DNA of 42,753 bases from Clostridiales bacterium (GCA_030016385.1 JASEJN010000026.1:1-42753), one strand, 5' to 3'. Positions 16,001 to 24,133 are shown, numbered from the stretch's first letter. Notes: generated by a model from the letters alone, not told the origin. Program-made: numbers and translations.

Positions 16001-16112
16001 GGGGACGGTTAATCAAATTTCCTGTTCTCATCGAAGCTGATTTGCCAGCTGGTTTAGGGACGGTTAATCAATGGTGCCAGTTTGTTGGGTACGGTTAATC
16101 AAATTTCCTGTT
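16001..16112 (+). repeat. Three spaced copies of a GGGACGGTTAATCAA repeat
   Basis: GACGGTTAATCAAATTTCCTGTT occurs near 16004-16026 and, with one change at its start (TACGGTT), at 16090-16112. A shorter GGGACGGTTAATCAA is at 16058-16072. Such GGGACGGTT units are scattered in many Clostridia genomes near REP-associated Y1 transposases, but no transposase is present here. The last copy lies just before the ribosome site of the next gene. Confidence 0.7.
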
Positions 16113-16139
16113 ATTCTAAAAATTAGGAGGATATTTAAG

Positions 16140-17669
16140 ATGATCGATAGCGAATATATGAAGCTTCAAAATGGCAGCGATGTAAGAGGAGTGGCATCGG
16201 AGGGAATTCCGGGGCAGCATGTGAATCTGACATCACAAAGAGTGGAAAGTATAGCGAAGGCATTTGCCGCATGGCTTAGCGACAAGACAAAAGGCAAAGA
16301 CAAGCTCAAGATTTCAGTCGGCATGGATTCGAGGATATCCGGTCCGGCTTTGAAGGCTGCTGCAATAGACGGACTGTTATCGGCAGGCTGCAGCGTTTTG
16401 GACTGCGGTATGGCTTCGACTCCTGCTATGTTTATGTCCACTGTAATGGATGGGTTTGAATGTGACGGAGCCATAATGATAACAGCAAGCCATCTTCCAT
16501 TTAACAGAAACGGAATGAAATTTTTTACCCGCGGCGGCGGCCTTGAAAAAGAAGAAATAACGGATATATTGAATAAAGCATCGCAAAATAAATTCAATGA
16601 GCCAAAGACGGCGGGCAGTGTAAAAACAGCCGAACTTATAAGAGCATATGCAAAGAGGCTGAGGGATAAGATAATGCAAGAAACAGGCGCGGAGAAGCCT
16701 CTTGATGGCTTTAAGATAATAGTCGATGCCGGAAACGGAGCGGGAGGATTTTTCAAAAACGAAGTTTTAGAACCCCTCGGAGCGGATACTTGCGGAAGTC
16801 AGTTTACAGAGCCTGACGGGCACTTCCCGAACCATATACCCAATCCTGAAAATAAGGATGCGATGGACTCCATATCAAGTGCTGTAGTCAAAAACGGCGC
16901 AGACCTTGGAATAATATTCGATGCCGATGTCGATAGAGCCGGCGCCGTTTTGAAGGGCGGGAAGGAAATAAACAGAAATGCATTGATTGCGCTTATGTCC
17001 GCCATAGTTTTGGATGAGCATCCACGGAGCATAATCGTTACGGACTCTGTAACATCGACGGGACTGAAAAAATTTATCGAGGCTCTGGGCGGCATACATC
17101 ACAGATTTAAAAGGGGTTATAAAAATGTAATAGACGAAGCTATAAGGCTTAACAAGGAAGGAAAGGGATGTTACCTCGCTATGGAGACATCGGGCCATGG
17201 CGCCCTTTATGAAAATTATTTCCTGGACGACGGTGCATACCTTATGACGAAAATAATAATAAAGATGGCAAACCTGAAAAAAACGGGCAAAAGCATAGAA
17301 AGCCTTATAAGTATGCTACCGGAACCAAAAGAAGCCAAAGAATTCCGGATGAATCTAAACTGTGAGGATTTCAAGGAATACGGGATGAAAATTATCGATG
17401 ATCTGCATGAATATGCAAAGAGAATGGATTGGGACATAGCACCTGACAATTACGAGGGGATACGGGTGTCGTTTGATAAGGAAAACGGTGACGGATGGTT
17501 CCTTCTAAGGATGTCGCTGCATGAGCCGCTTATGCCTTTAAACATAGAATCCGACTCAAAAGGCGGGGTGAATATAATCGCATCCAAAGTTTATGAATTT
17601 TTAAGAAGATACAGATATCTCGATACGAAAATACTGGCAGGGGACAGCTCCGCGTCAAGTCATGCTTAA
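16140..17669 (+). CDS. Phosphomannomutase/phosphoglucomutase
   Basis: Alpha-D-phosphohexomutase interconverting hexose 6- and 1-phosphates to supply nucleotide sugars; cytosolic. Domain order: N-terminal NGSDVRGVA, phosphoserine loop TASHLPFNRNGMKFF (near residue 115), metal loop DADVDRAG (near 260), sugar-binding loop ETSGHGAL (near 348) and a C-terminal phosphate-binding domain. 509 residues, long for the family, which fits the ManB-like clade with GSDVRG at the start. AGGAGG 9 bp before the ATG at 16140 decides the start; the open frame upstream is repeat DNA. It could feed the polysaccharide locus downstream. Confidence 0.9.
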   Translation: MIDSEYMKLQNGSDVRGVASEGIPGQHVNLTSQRVESIAKAFAAWLSDKTKGKDKLKISVGMDSRISGPALKAAAIDGLLSAGCSVLDCGMASTPAMFMSTVMDGFECDGAIMITASHLPFNRNGMKFFTRGGGLEKEEITDILNKASQNKFNEPKTAGSVKTAELIRAYAKRLRDKIMQETGAEKPLDGFKIIVDAGNGAGGFFKNEVLEPLGADTCGSQFTEPDGHFPNHIPNPENKDAMDSISSAVVKNGADLGIIFDADVDRAGAVLKGGKEINRNALIALMSAIVLDEHPRSIIVTDSVTSTGLKKFIEALGGIHHRFKRGYKNVIDEAIRLNKEGKGCYLAMETSGHGALYENYFLDDGAYLMTKIIIKMANLKKTGKSIESLISMLPEPKEAKEFRMNLNCEDFKEYGMKIIDDLHEYAKRMDWDIAPDNYEGIRVSFDKENGDGWFLLRMSLHEPLMPLNIESDSKGGVNIIASKVYEFLRRYRYLDTKILAGDSSASSHA

Positions 17670-17673
17670 TACA

Positions 17674-17691
17674 GAGCCGTCCCGCCGGCTC
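17674..17691. terminator. Short GC-rich hairpin between convergent genes
   Basis: GAGCCG / CGGCTC with a 6-nt loop between the phosphohexomutase and the convergent GerQ-like gene. Stem of six pairs and no T-run, so only a weak terminator candidate. Confidence 0.3.
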
Positions 17692-17696
17692 AAAGT

Positions 17697-18098
17697 TTAT
17701 GAATAGAAGGTAATGAATTTAATGGAGTAGATATCGCAGAGCATCTTGTCGTCGGTACCCTCGGGCCTTATGATTATATAGCTTATACCTACATCCGTAA
17801 GTACGCCCAGCCTATCCGTCAAAATGTTGGTGCCTATCAAAAATTCGATCCTGACGTTTTTGCCTATTTGTGTCTTAAGATACGCCTGCGTAAAACCGAT
17901 GTCTGTTATAACACTCGGCGTCTGCCCTATTACACTATCCGGCGCCTGCGCTGTTGAAGGCGGTGGGGCGGCGGGAGTGACAGGCTGTCCTGATGTCGTT
18001 CCGGGAACAGGAAAGTCTTCATCTGAAAAATCATCCATCCGTTTGGTATCATCCGCATTTGGAATTTTAAAGCAATTTGGATAACAATAAGGATACAT
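17697..18098 (-). CDS. GerQ-like spore coat/germination protein
   Basis: 133 residues. Tyr/Cys-rich start (MYPYCYPNC), a Pro/Ser/Thr-rich linker (residues about 30-60), then a compact C-terminal domain from about residue 70. That domain's pattern (AYLKTQIGKNVRIEF, then GVLTDVGISYIIIRP and YSIKFITF) follows the layout of Bacillus GerQ: a YI-x-N-R-x-N-x-G-K start, a GIIEAAGRDHIIIS-like middle and a Y-L-D-Y-x-T-F end. GerQ is a coat protein needed to place the lytic enzyme CwlJ. The gene immediately downstream of a CwlJ-like gene on the same strand supports the call. The ATG follows AAGGAGG. The similarity is judged by eye and is moderate. Confidence 0.6.
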   Translation of the reverse strand: MYPYCYPNCFKIPNADDTKRMDDFSDEDFPVPGTTSGQPVTPAAPPPSTAQAPDSVIGQTPSVITDIGFTQAYLKTQIGKNVRIEFLIGTNILTDRLGVLTDVGISYIIIRPEGTDDKMLCDIYSIKFITFYS

Positions 18099-18136
18099 TA
18101 ACCAACCTCCTTGAAAATTACTTATAAACTATAAAA

Positions 18137-18580
18137 TCATGTTTCATAGTAAACGCTTGTAGGTATATAGAAGCAGTGCTGCCCGATCCTGTTTATAATC
18201 GAACCTGCGCCATTTTTGGGGAATATTAAAGGACAGGTCGGAATAAAAGGATTGAAATACCAGAGTGCAGTTCCTATTTCCCATAGTCTGTGGCCCGAAA
18301 GAGCCCAATCGGCGATATCATAATGTATCTGGTCGGGAGGGTTTGACCAGATAGTTTGGGTGTTAATCTGCCCGCCGATAATTGAACGGGCGCAATCAAA
18401 CTGACCCGGCTGAAAAATTATTTTCCGCAAATCGCCCTGACCCATTCTTAAGTATTCGCCGGCAGATACGTTGACTCTGTTCATGATCACACATGCGACG
18501 GCTTTCATACCTGTGTCCCCTTCTCCTCCGGCTTCACATTTAATTATCCTGGCAAAAAGTTCCCGCACTGAAAAGGCCAT
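18137..18580 (-). CDS. cwlJ: CwlJ/SleB-type cell wall hydrolase (spore cortex lysis)
   Basis: Single Hydrolase_2 (SleB catalytic) domain with no signal peptide and no peptidoglycan-binding repeat, which is the CwlJ rather than SleB layout. The catalytic Glu is in IIKCEAGGEG (Glu16). The family blocks VACVIMNRV, FQPGQFDC, ALWYFNPFIPTCP and RIGQHCFYIPT follow. It degrades cortex muramic-lactam peptidoglycan during germination. The ATG at 18580 is preferred over 18586, since GGGAGG is 8 bp before the former and only 2 bp before the latter. It is the first gene of a two-gene unit with the GerQ-like gene 38 bp downstream. I could not find a convincing SigE or SigK promoter. Confidence 0.88.
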   Translation of the reverse strand: MAFSVRELFARIIKCEAGGEGDTGMKAVACVIMNRVNVSAGEYLRMGQGDLRKIIFQPGQFDCARSIIGGQINTQTIWSNPPDQIHYDIADWALSGHRLWEIGTALWYFNPFIPTCPLIFPKNGAGSIINRIGQHCFYIPTSVYYET

Positions 18581-18668
18581 GTGCATATCCTCCCTAAAAA
18601 TATCGATAATACAGTATATTCAACAAAACTTGTTATGTTACTTCTAATTTTTTATGAACCTAAAATTA

Positions 18669-18719
18669 ACAGATTCTAAAGACTTTCAGCCGATGCCCTT
18701 TCAATAATATCTTTCAAAT
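18669..18719 (+). repeat. Family B element, right half only
   Basis: ACAGATTCTAAAGACTTTC, then GCCCTTTCAATAATAT and CTTTCAAAT, matching the right half of the complete copy (7411-7462). The left half is missing. Lies between divergent genes. Confidence 0.6.
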
Positions 18720-18775
18720 AATCTGCGCGCATCATGAATCTGTTTCCAATTTGAAATTTAATATGGATAAAATTA

Positions 18776-18784
18776 TGCTATAAT
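18776..18784 (+). promoter_or_regulatory. Extended -10 promoter
   Basis: TGCTATAAT, an extended -10, 75 bp before the ATG of the anchored extracytoplasmic protein. No clear -35. Confidence 0.5.
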
Positions 18785-18859
18785 GATATTTATATTAAGC
18801 TTGAATTTTATCCGGTCATAAAAAGAATATTAATAAATAATTATAGCAAAGGTGAAATC

Positions 18860-19804
18860 ATGGATAAGAAAAAAAGATGGACAGTGATAGCGGGTTCTGT
18901 TGTCTGTGCACTAATCCTGGCATTTTTGATAGCTTACGGTTTGCTTGCATGGAACAGGGATATAGCCGTTGTAAAAATATCCGATGCATCGGCACTTACG
19001 GCGAAGCTCAAGACAGCCGTAACTGGAAATGGAAATATTGAGCTTGGCGAGCCGGACATGAACGCGGTCATAAGTGAATATTTCAAAGGCAGCAAATATA
19101 AAAATAAGATAAAGGATCCTTTTATAAAGCTTTCAGGGAACGACGCCATATTAAGCGCCGTTGTGCCATTCTGGAATAAGGACTTCTTCGTGCAGTGCCG
19201 GATGAATATCGCCGTTGCAGGCGGCAGCATCCGCCTGAAGATACAGAAGCTTTCAATAGGGAAAATAATGATACCTAAGGGTATCGCATTGAATCTCATC
19301 AAGAAAAATCTGGGCAAAAATGTAAAGATACTGGACGATGGTTCCATAGATATCGGCAGCCGCATACTGATGTTTGACATAAAGGATATAAGATTGGCGT
19401 CAGGCAGCATAAACCTTACGCTGGCAACGCAGCTCGCATCAAAGGAAGGCGCGCAGCAAAATAAAGGCGGCAATGTTCAAAATGGCTCGCAGCCTGCATC
19501 AGGCGGAGAGGCAAAACCTGCCGTTGACCCAAAGATTGCAGCGCTTAAAACTACAAACAAGGAGCTTCGCTTGGTACTTGGCGATGTGACAAACAGTCAG
19601 GCCAAAAGCTGGGTATTATCCGTTATAGCGATCAATTCAAAGATGATCAGTAATCCGTCTGAAAACTTTTCAGGAGAGATAAGCAATGCGAAAGGGGCTT
19701 TCGGACGCTTTTCTTCAGATGCAAAAGACGAGATAAGAAGCGCTGCAATGAATAATATGGATATGGCAACTATAAGGTATCTTGCCAAAACATACGGGCT
19801 TTAA
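18860..19804 (+). CDS. Membrane-anchored extracytoplasmic protein, YpmS/DUF2140-like
   Basis: One N-terminal membrane helix (residues about 7-29) after a Lys/Arg-rich start, so the rest should lie outside the membrane. Residues 45-195 alternate short strands and amphipathic helices (NKDFFVQCRMNIAVAGGSIRLKI, IPKGIALNLIKKNLGKNVKIL). They resemble the tubular lipid-binding-like YpmS/DUF2140 or LmeA-type folds. A low-complexity Gln/Gly/Asn linker (205-225) precedes a helical C-terminal domain of about 80 residues that I do not recognise. Start: ATG behind AAAGGTGAAATC. Monocistronic, upstream of murJ with its own promoter between them. Envelope location is confident, family is not. Confidence 0.6.
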   Translation: MDKKKRWTVIAGSVVCALILAFLIAYGLLAWNRDIAVVKISDASALTAKLKTAVTGNGNIELGEPDMNAVISEYFKGSKYKNKIKDPFIKLSGNDAILSAVVPFWNKDFFVQCRMNIAVAGGSIRLKIQKLSIGKIMIPKGIALNLIKKNLGKNVKILDDGSIDIGSRILMFDIKDIRLASGSINLTLATQLASKEGAQQNKGGNVQNGSQPASGGEAKPAVDPKIAALKTTNKELRLVLGDVTNSQAKSWVLSVIAINSKMISNPSENFSGEISNAKGAFGRFSSDAKDEIRSAAMNNMDMATIRYLAKTYGL

Positions 19805-19906
19805 AAAAAGAGGCATTCCATTATCTGCGAAGGAATGTATGATAGTCCGCATAGCGATTGTTATTAGGGCGATTAAAATGAAAACTTTATTGCATTTGCT
19901 GTTTTC

Positions 19907-19915
19907 TGATATAAT
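19907..19915 (+). promoter_or_regulatory. Extended -10 promoter of murJ
   Basis: TGATATAAT, an extended -10, with a weak TTGCAT 14 bp before the hexamer. Leaves a leader of about 85 nt before the murJ ATG. Confidence 0.45.
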
Positions 19916-20006
19916 AAATGGTAACAATTATAATATGAATGTTGATATTTAATAATAGTGTATCCTGACGGATGAACGGACGTATATTTTAAGATAATGA
20001 GGTATA

Positions 20007-21575
20007 ATGATGTCGAAGAAGCAGATGGCGAAAAACACCGCCATAATAGTCGTTTTGATGATCATAAGCAAAATACTCGGCTTTGGAAGGGAGAGCCTGA
20101 TTGCGGCAAAATATGGCGCATCCTTTGCAAGCGATATATATGTATTTGGAATGGGCATGACGAATATCCTCTTTACAAGCATAGGAAGTTCGCTCAGTAC
20201 TACATTTATTCCGATGCTCTGTGATTTTATCGAAAACAAAACATATGAAAAGAGAAATTATTTTGTAAACAATATAATGAACATAACATTATTGATTTCT
20301 GTAATTCTTGTTCTGTTCGGCATAGCTTTCGGCAAATACATAGTTTTGATTTTTGCGCCGGGGTTTGCTACAAAATACAGTGCGGCCAACTATGCACAGG
20401 CAATAGAGCTTACAAAGATCATGTTCGTATCTTTGGTATTCGTAGGGCTTCAGAATGTGCTTACAGGTGTGCTGCAGGCCCATGGTGAATTTACAGTGCC
20501 TGCCTCCACACCTATATTTTACAATATAGTAGTAGTTCTTTATCTTGCATTTTTGGGTTTGAAATACGGTGCAAAAGGCCTCATCATATCGCTGATAATC
20601 GCAAGTTTTGTGCAGGCAGTCATACAGATACCGAAATACAAAAGCATGGGCTACAGATATAAGCTGATAATCGATTTCAAAGACGAGAGCATTAAAAAAA
20701 TGTTTCATCTCATAATACCAGTGCTCATAGGGGCATCCGTGGCCCAGATCAATTTTCTTATAGACAGGTTTTTTGCATCCAATGCCGGTGAAGGCGCCAT
20801 GGCAATGTTGAATTTCGGCAATAAACTTACGATTTTTGTATACAGCATCTTTGGGTTTGCACTTTCCACAGTCGTGTATGCCAATCTTTCAAAGCTTTCG
20901 GCACAGGACAACCGGGATGAATACAAATCGACACTTGCAAGCGCAATAAATATGATTGCTTTAATAATAGTTCCCGCCACAGTCGGGATGATGATTTTAA
21001 GGAGGCCTCTTGTAAGGGTGGCATTCGAGAGGGGAGCCTTTGACAGCAAGGCGGCCGTGGTAACTGCAGCAGTGCTTCTATTTTATTCCCCGGGGATGGT
21101 CTTTTATGGGATAAGGGATATACTGGGAAGAGCGTTTTATTCGATAAAGGATACCAAAACTCCGACGATAAACGGCGTGATAGGAATCGTCTTAAACATA
21201 ATATTGAACTATTTGCTTTACATGGCCATGGGCATAGAAGGATTAGCACTTGCGACTTCACTGTCGGCGATAATTACAACTATTTTGCTGTTCTACACTT
21301 TAAACAGAAAGATCGCTCTGGATATGGAAAGGATATTGAAAACATTTTTGAAAGTCATAGTGGCCGCGGCAATAATGGGTATATTCGTATTCTTTATAAA
21401 TAAATATTTGTCGGCCGCTCTGGGAGCTTCCCTGATCAAACAATTTGCAGGCCTTATCGTGTCGACTGTCCTTGGCATGATAATATACGCTGCGGTCATA
21501 AAGCGCATGAATATATATGAATACAACTACTTCATGGGATATTTCATGAGAAAATTAAAAATATCAAAATGGTGA
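20007..21575 (+). CDS. murJ: Lipid II flippase MurJ
   Basis: Flips the peptidoglycan precursor lipid II across the membrane. 522 residues with about 14 hydrophobic helices in MATE-like (MOP superfamily) arrangement. N-terminal family blocks are KILGFGRESLIAAKYGAS and SSLSTTFIPMLCDF. Central N-x-x-L-Q-A-H-G-type GVLQAHGEF and INFLIDRFFASN follow, then RRPLVRVAFERGAFD and the GIRDILGRAFYSIKDTKTP block diagnostic of MurJ/MviN. Two adjacent ATG codons (20007, 20010) follow TGAGGT. The second has the better spacing, but one residue makes no difference. The downstream polysaccharide remnant raises the alternative that it was an exopolysaccharide flippase, though the length and motifs favour MurJ. 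Confidence 0.88.
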   Translation: MMSKKQMAKNTAIIVVLMIISKILGFGRESLIAAKYGASFASDIYVFGMGMTNILFTSIGSSLSTTFIPMLCDFIENKTYEKRNYFVNNIMNITLLISVILVLFGIAFGKYIVLIFAPGFATKYSAANYAQAIELTKIMFVSLVFVGLQNVLTGVLQAHGEFTVPASTPIFYNIVVVLYLAFLGLKYGAKGLIISLIIASFVQAVIQIPKYKSMGYRYKLIIDFKDESIKKMFHLIIPVLIGASVAQINFLIDRFFASNAGEGAMAMLNFGNKLTIFVYSIFGFALSTVVYANLSKLSAQDNRDEYKSTLASAINMIALIIVPATVGMMILRRPLVRVAFERGAFDSKAAVVTAAVLLFYSPGMVFYGIRDILGRAFYSIKDTKTPTINGVIGIVLNIILNYLLYMAMGIEGLALATSLSAIITTILLFYTLNRKIALDMERILKTFLKVIVAAAIMGIFVFFINKYLSAALGASLIKQFAGLIVSTVLGMIIYAAVIKRMNIYEYNYFMGYFMRKLKISKW

Positions 21576-21675
21576 AAATAATGAGGAAAATGAGACATTT
21601 CACTGCCTGCGCGGTTTCTATATCAAGGATGAAGAATAAAATAATCAAAAAAAGTTAAAAAATGTTTAATTTTTT

Positions 21676-21705
21676 GCAGGAATTAAAGTGGAAATTGTAG
21701 AATAT
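21676..21705 (+). promoter_or_regulatory. SigH-type promoter of the polysaccharide remnant
   Basis: GCAGGAATT, 12 bp, GTAGAATAT: a full match to the SigH consensus RnAGGAwWW-N11/12-RnnGAATww. Preceded by a T-rich stretch. It reads toward the LoaP remnant and the sugar transferase gene. Confidence 0.65.
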
Positions 21706-21830
21706 ATAGACCCACAATGGCGACAAGAAATTTGAGAAATGATGTTTTGAACTGATAATATTGCAATATTTTTAAAGCCATTAAAAATATTATTAAAGTT
21801 AAAATCTGATAATTCAGGATAATCAAGATT

Positions 21831-22111
21831 ATGGATGAAGGGCAATTTTATAAAAAAAATATGGATAAATGGTATGCAGCTTTTGTAGAGACTGGTAATG
21901 AAGATAATGTTAAGGCCAGACTTGAATACCGCTTTCAGGATCGCCTTATTTTTTATATCCCTAAGCGTAAGTTGCGTGAGAGAAAAGGCTGCCATTCCTG
22001 GGCGAAGAGCCAATTCATGATTTCAAAGGCTTAAAAAATCCTGATTTGAGGTGCGGTGTTTCGGTCCGCAAGGACATGAGGGAGGTTAAAGATATTAAAT
22101 ATTTGCAGTAG
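21831..22111 (+). pseudogene. LoaP-like (NusG paralogue) antiterminator remnant fused to an unrelated 3' end
   Basis: From the ATG at 21861 (or 21831) about 40 codons match the start of the NusG N-terminal domain as found in LoaP/UpxY proteins: DKWYAAFVETGNEDNVKARL then FYIPKRKLRERKG. LoaP proteins are specialised antiterminators of long polysaccharide and antibiotic operons in Bacillota. The match then ends. From about 21980 a different frame is open to the TAG at 22109-22111 and reads like the tail of another protein (LPFLGEEPIHDFKG, CGVSVRKDMREVKDIKYLQ), which I cannot name. The KOW domain is missing. The simplest explanation is a deletion joining the 5' end of loaP to the 3' end of a second gene, out of frame. 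Confidence 0.6.
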
Positions 22112-22191
22112 AAATTTGCTGCAAACGGCACTTTATTGCTTCAAACGAATTTATAATTATATATTAAATTTAACGCTTGGAGGGATTTACA

Positions 22192-22854
22192 TTGGATGTA
22201 AACAATGCTCTTAAACTCGAGGCTGTAGAAGAAACTGTCGCCAGTAAAGGCAGTATATACTTGTTTTTCAAAAGGTTGTTTGATATAGTCTGTTCGCTTT
22301 TTGCAATTATAATTTTATCGCCTTTATTCATCGTAACAGCAATTCTGATAAAACTTGACTCCAATGGTCCGGTTTTTTTTATACAGAAAAGATGCGGAAA
22401 AGGCGCGAAAGAATTCAACATGCTGAAATTCCGATCCATGGTATGCAATGCCGAGGAACTGCTGGATAATTTAAAAGAAAAAAATGAACAGACAGGACCG
22501 GCATTTAAAATAAAAGACGATCCCAGGATTACGAGAGTTGGAAAATTCATAAGGAAGACAAGCATCGATGAGCTTCCCCAGCTTTTCAACATATTAAAGG
22601 GAGACATGAGTATAGTAGGGCCGAGGCCGCCTCTTCCAAGGGAAGTAAAACAGTATGGCCCTTATGAAAAGTTAAGGCTTGCCGTAAAGCCGGGCCTTAC
22701 ATGCTATTGGCAGGTGATGGGACGGGACAGCATAGGGTTCGATGAATGGGTAAAGCTGGATATAAAATACATACAGGATAGAAACTTCTGGTTGGATTTG
22801 AAACTTATCTTCAAGACATTCAAGGTATTTTTCGGAGACGAAAATGCAGCATAG
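22192..22854 (+). CDS. Undecaprenyl-phosphate sugar-1-phosphate transferase (bacterial sugar transferase)
   Basis: Membrane enzyme that starts a polysaccharide repeat unit by moving a sugar-phosphate onto undecaprenyl phosphate. 220 residues form the minimal monotopic type (as in PglC/WcaJ C-terminal domain): one hydrophobic re-entrant helix (about 25-48) after KRLFDIVCS, the GPVFFIQKRCGK and FNMLKFRSM blocks, a catalytic Asp-Glu-type patch TSIDELPQLFNIL, the GPRPPLP signature and the WQVMGRDSIGFDEW end. It lacks the four N-terminal helices of full-length WbaP-type enzymes. The TTG at 22192 is 7 bp after GGAGGG; an earlier TTG at 22177 overlaps that site. It is the only glycan-assembly gene left after the LoaP remnant. 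Confidence 0.9.
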   Translation: MDVNNALKLEAVEETVASKGSIYLFFKRLFDIVCSLFAIIILSPLFIVTAILIKLDSNGPVFFIQKRCGKGAKEFNMLKFRSMVCNAEELLDNLKEKNEQTGPAFKIKDDPRITRVGKFIRKTSIDELPQLFNILKGDMSIVGPRPPLPREVKQYGPYEKLRLAVKPGLTCYWQVMGRDSIGFDEWVKLDIKYIQDRNFWLDLKLIFKTFKVFFGDENAA

Positions 22855-22890
22855 GAAGGATATAAATAATTCAGATTGATTGATTTTATC

Positions 22891-22910
22891 GTTGACTTAA
22901 GTTGACTTAA
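22891..22910 (+). repeat. Perfect 10-bp tandem duplication
   Basis: GTTGACTTAA occurs twice head to tail, 37 bp after the sugar transferase stop. It contains two TTGACT -35-like hexamers but no matching -10. A 20-codon frame (22949-23011) follows, too short to call. Confidence 0.5.
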
Positions 22911-23060
22911 AATGGGAGAAAGGAATAGCCCTACAATCTTTGCTATTCATGAATAAACTTATAGACCGTGATATTAATGTATCAAGGATCAAAGAATTAA
23001 TCTTTGGATAATTAATATATAGAATTACTCTTATCAGGAATACTCTATTCTTAGATAAGG

Positions 23061-23581
23061 ATGAATAAGTCATGCGAGGCTGCATCTTATTATAAATTTT
23101 ATATTTATGATAACAAGATATCTGATAAAAAATACTCAAGCGACGCGTATATCAATCATCCTGCATACAATAGGGAAAGCCTGAGGCCGATTATCCTTTT
23201 GGTTTGCAATGAAGGGACTTTTGATTATCCTCAGGAAATAGAGGCTAAACTTGATAGTAATGTAAAGTTATCTCATTATATTCCTAGATTTAAAAAGATG
23301 AAATACATATACGACTTTGGGGACGAATGGCAGCATTACATAGTGGTTGAAAAGATTGTGGAAGGCTATGATAAAAACTATCCTGTTTGCATCGGCGGAG
23401 CCGGTGATACACCGCCAGAGGATGTTGGTGGAGAGCCTGGGTATGAGAAATTTCTTGAGGCTATAGCCGATGATGAGAACCCCGAGCATGAGAATATGGT
23501 CAATTGGGGAAAAGCCAAGGGCACCGAAATTTCGATATTGAGTTTGTGAATAGCATGCTTAAAGAAGAATATTCCCTTTAG
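23061..23581 (+). pseudogene. pRiA4b ORF-3-like (IS1096 TnpR-type) protein, truncated and frameshifted
   Basis: The frame carries the pRiA4b ORF-3 (PF07929) hallmarks: a YIPRFKKMKYIYDFGDEWQHYI strand-helix pair, then CIGGAGDTPPEDVGGEPGYEKFLEAI. The N-terminus begins abruptly inside the domain with no ribosome site at the ATG. Near 23529 a one-base loss puts the expected tail in another frame. The annotated frame stops at 23549, but the shifted frame reads FDIEFVNSMLKEEYSL to the TAG at 23579-23581, as in intact relatives. The gene is therefore damaged at both ends. Such genes travel with mobile elements; the biochemical role is unknown. Confidence 0.7.
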
Positions 23582-23598
23582 ATGATGCACCTTTTCCC
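23567..23598 (+). mobile_element. IS21-like end sequence, copy 1
   Basis: GAATATTCCCTTTAGATGATGCA, then CCTTTTCC. A closely related segment recurs at 24593-24623. The following 60 bp contain repeated TTCCAC units of the kind found in IS21-family termini. The two copies bracket the toxin-antitoxin genes. The family assignment rests on the istA remnant nearby. Confidence 0.4.
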
Positions 23599-23752
23599 AT
23601 AGTAATTTCCACTCTTGATATTTTTCAGGGTAACTTCCACTTTAAGAGGATAAGGGGTGGAACTTACTTTGATAATTGAGTCTTCAAATTATGAATTGAA
23701 GAAAGAAGCATGAGTGTTCTTGCTATAATTAAGATAAAAGAATATAATCATA

Positions 23753-23784
23753 GTATACGTATAATATTACGTACGATATTACGC
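23753..23784 (+). promoter_or_regulatory. Operator-like repeats before the toxin-antitoxin genes
   Basis: The near-palindrome TACGTATAATATTACGTA is followed by a further ATATTACG copy 12 bp after the first (23764-23771 and 23776-23783). Repeated half-sites just upstream of an antitoxin gene fit autoregulation by the antitoxin-toxin complex. Confidence 0.45.
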
Positions 23785-23828
23785 ATAAAATAAATTTATG
23801 TTAATATAATATAAAGGGGGATTAAGAT

Positions 23829-24131
23829 ATGGATGTGAGTGCTATGGAAAAACCAAATATAACTAAAGATCAGATAGTTAAATCATCAGTAGCCTCAAAA
23901 AAGTTCGGCAAATTCAGAAAACTTGCAAAAGAAAGGCCAATATATATATCTGATAATGGGAATATTGATACAGTATTGATAAGTTATGATTATTTTGAAA
24001 AAATGTATCAGAGACTTTATGAGTTGGAAGAAAAAGAGGAAGAAATGATACTCTCTCACAGAATTGAAGAACTTAAAAATAATCCGGAAGCTGCTGTTTC
24101 ATGGAAAGATATACGCAGAGATGGCAAATAA
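23829..24131 (+). CDS. Phd/YefM-type antitoxin
   Basis: Putative antitoxin of a type II toxin-antitoxin pair. 100 residues with the Phd/YefM pattern: an N-terminal segment VKSSVASKKFGKFRKLAKERPIYISDNGNIDTVLISYDYFEKM. This is the fold in which a helix, the R-P-x-x-I strand and the V-L-I-S-x-x-x-Y/F-E block bind DNA. An acidic C-terminal helix (LYELEEKEEEMILSHRIEEL) should wrap the toxin. The start follows AAAGGGGGATTAAGAT. The next gene begins 2 bp after the stop. Neighbouring mobile-element remnants suggest it arrived with the island. Confidence 0.85.
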   Translation: MDVSAMEKPNITKDQIVKSSVASKKFGKFRKLAKERPIYISDNGNIDTVLISYDYFEKMYQRLYELEEKEEEMILSHRIEELKNNPEAAVSWKDIRRDGK

Positions 24132-24133
24132 TT

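Noticed and set aside
18587..18660. SigE or SigK promoter for the cwlJ unit
   Set aside because: An ATATACTG-like stretch is present, but neither the -10 nor a -35 fits either consensus well enough.
19813..19838. Hairpin after the YpmS-like gene as terminator
   Set aside because: CATTCC/GGAATG gives only six pairs with a 12-nt loop and no T-run.
22949..23011. 20-codon frame after the sugar transferase
   Set aside because: Too short, no ribosome site and no recognisable motif; at most a remnant.
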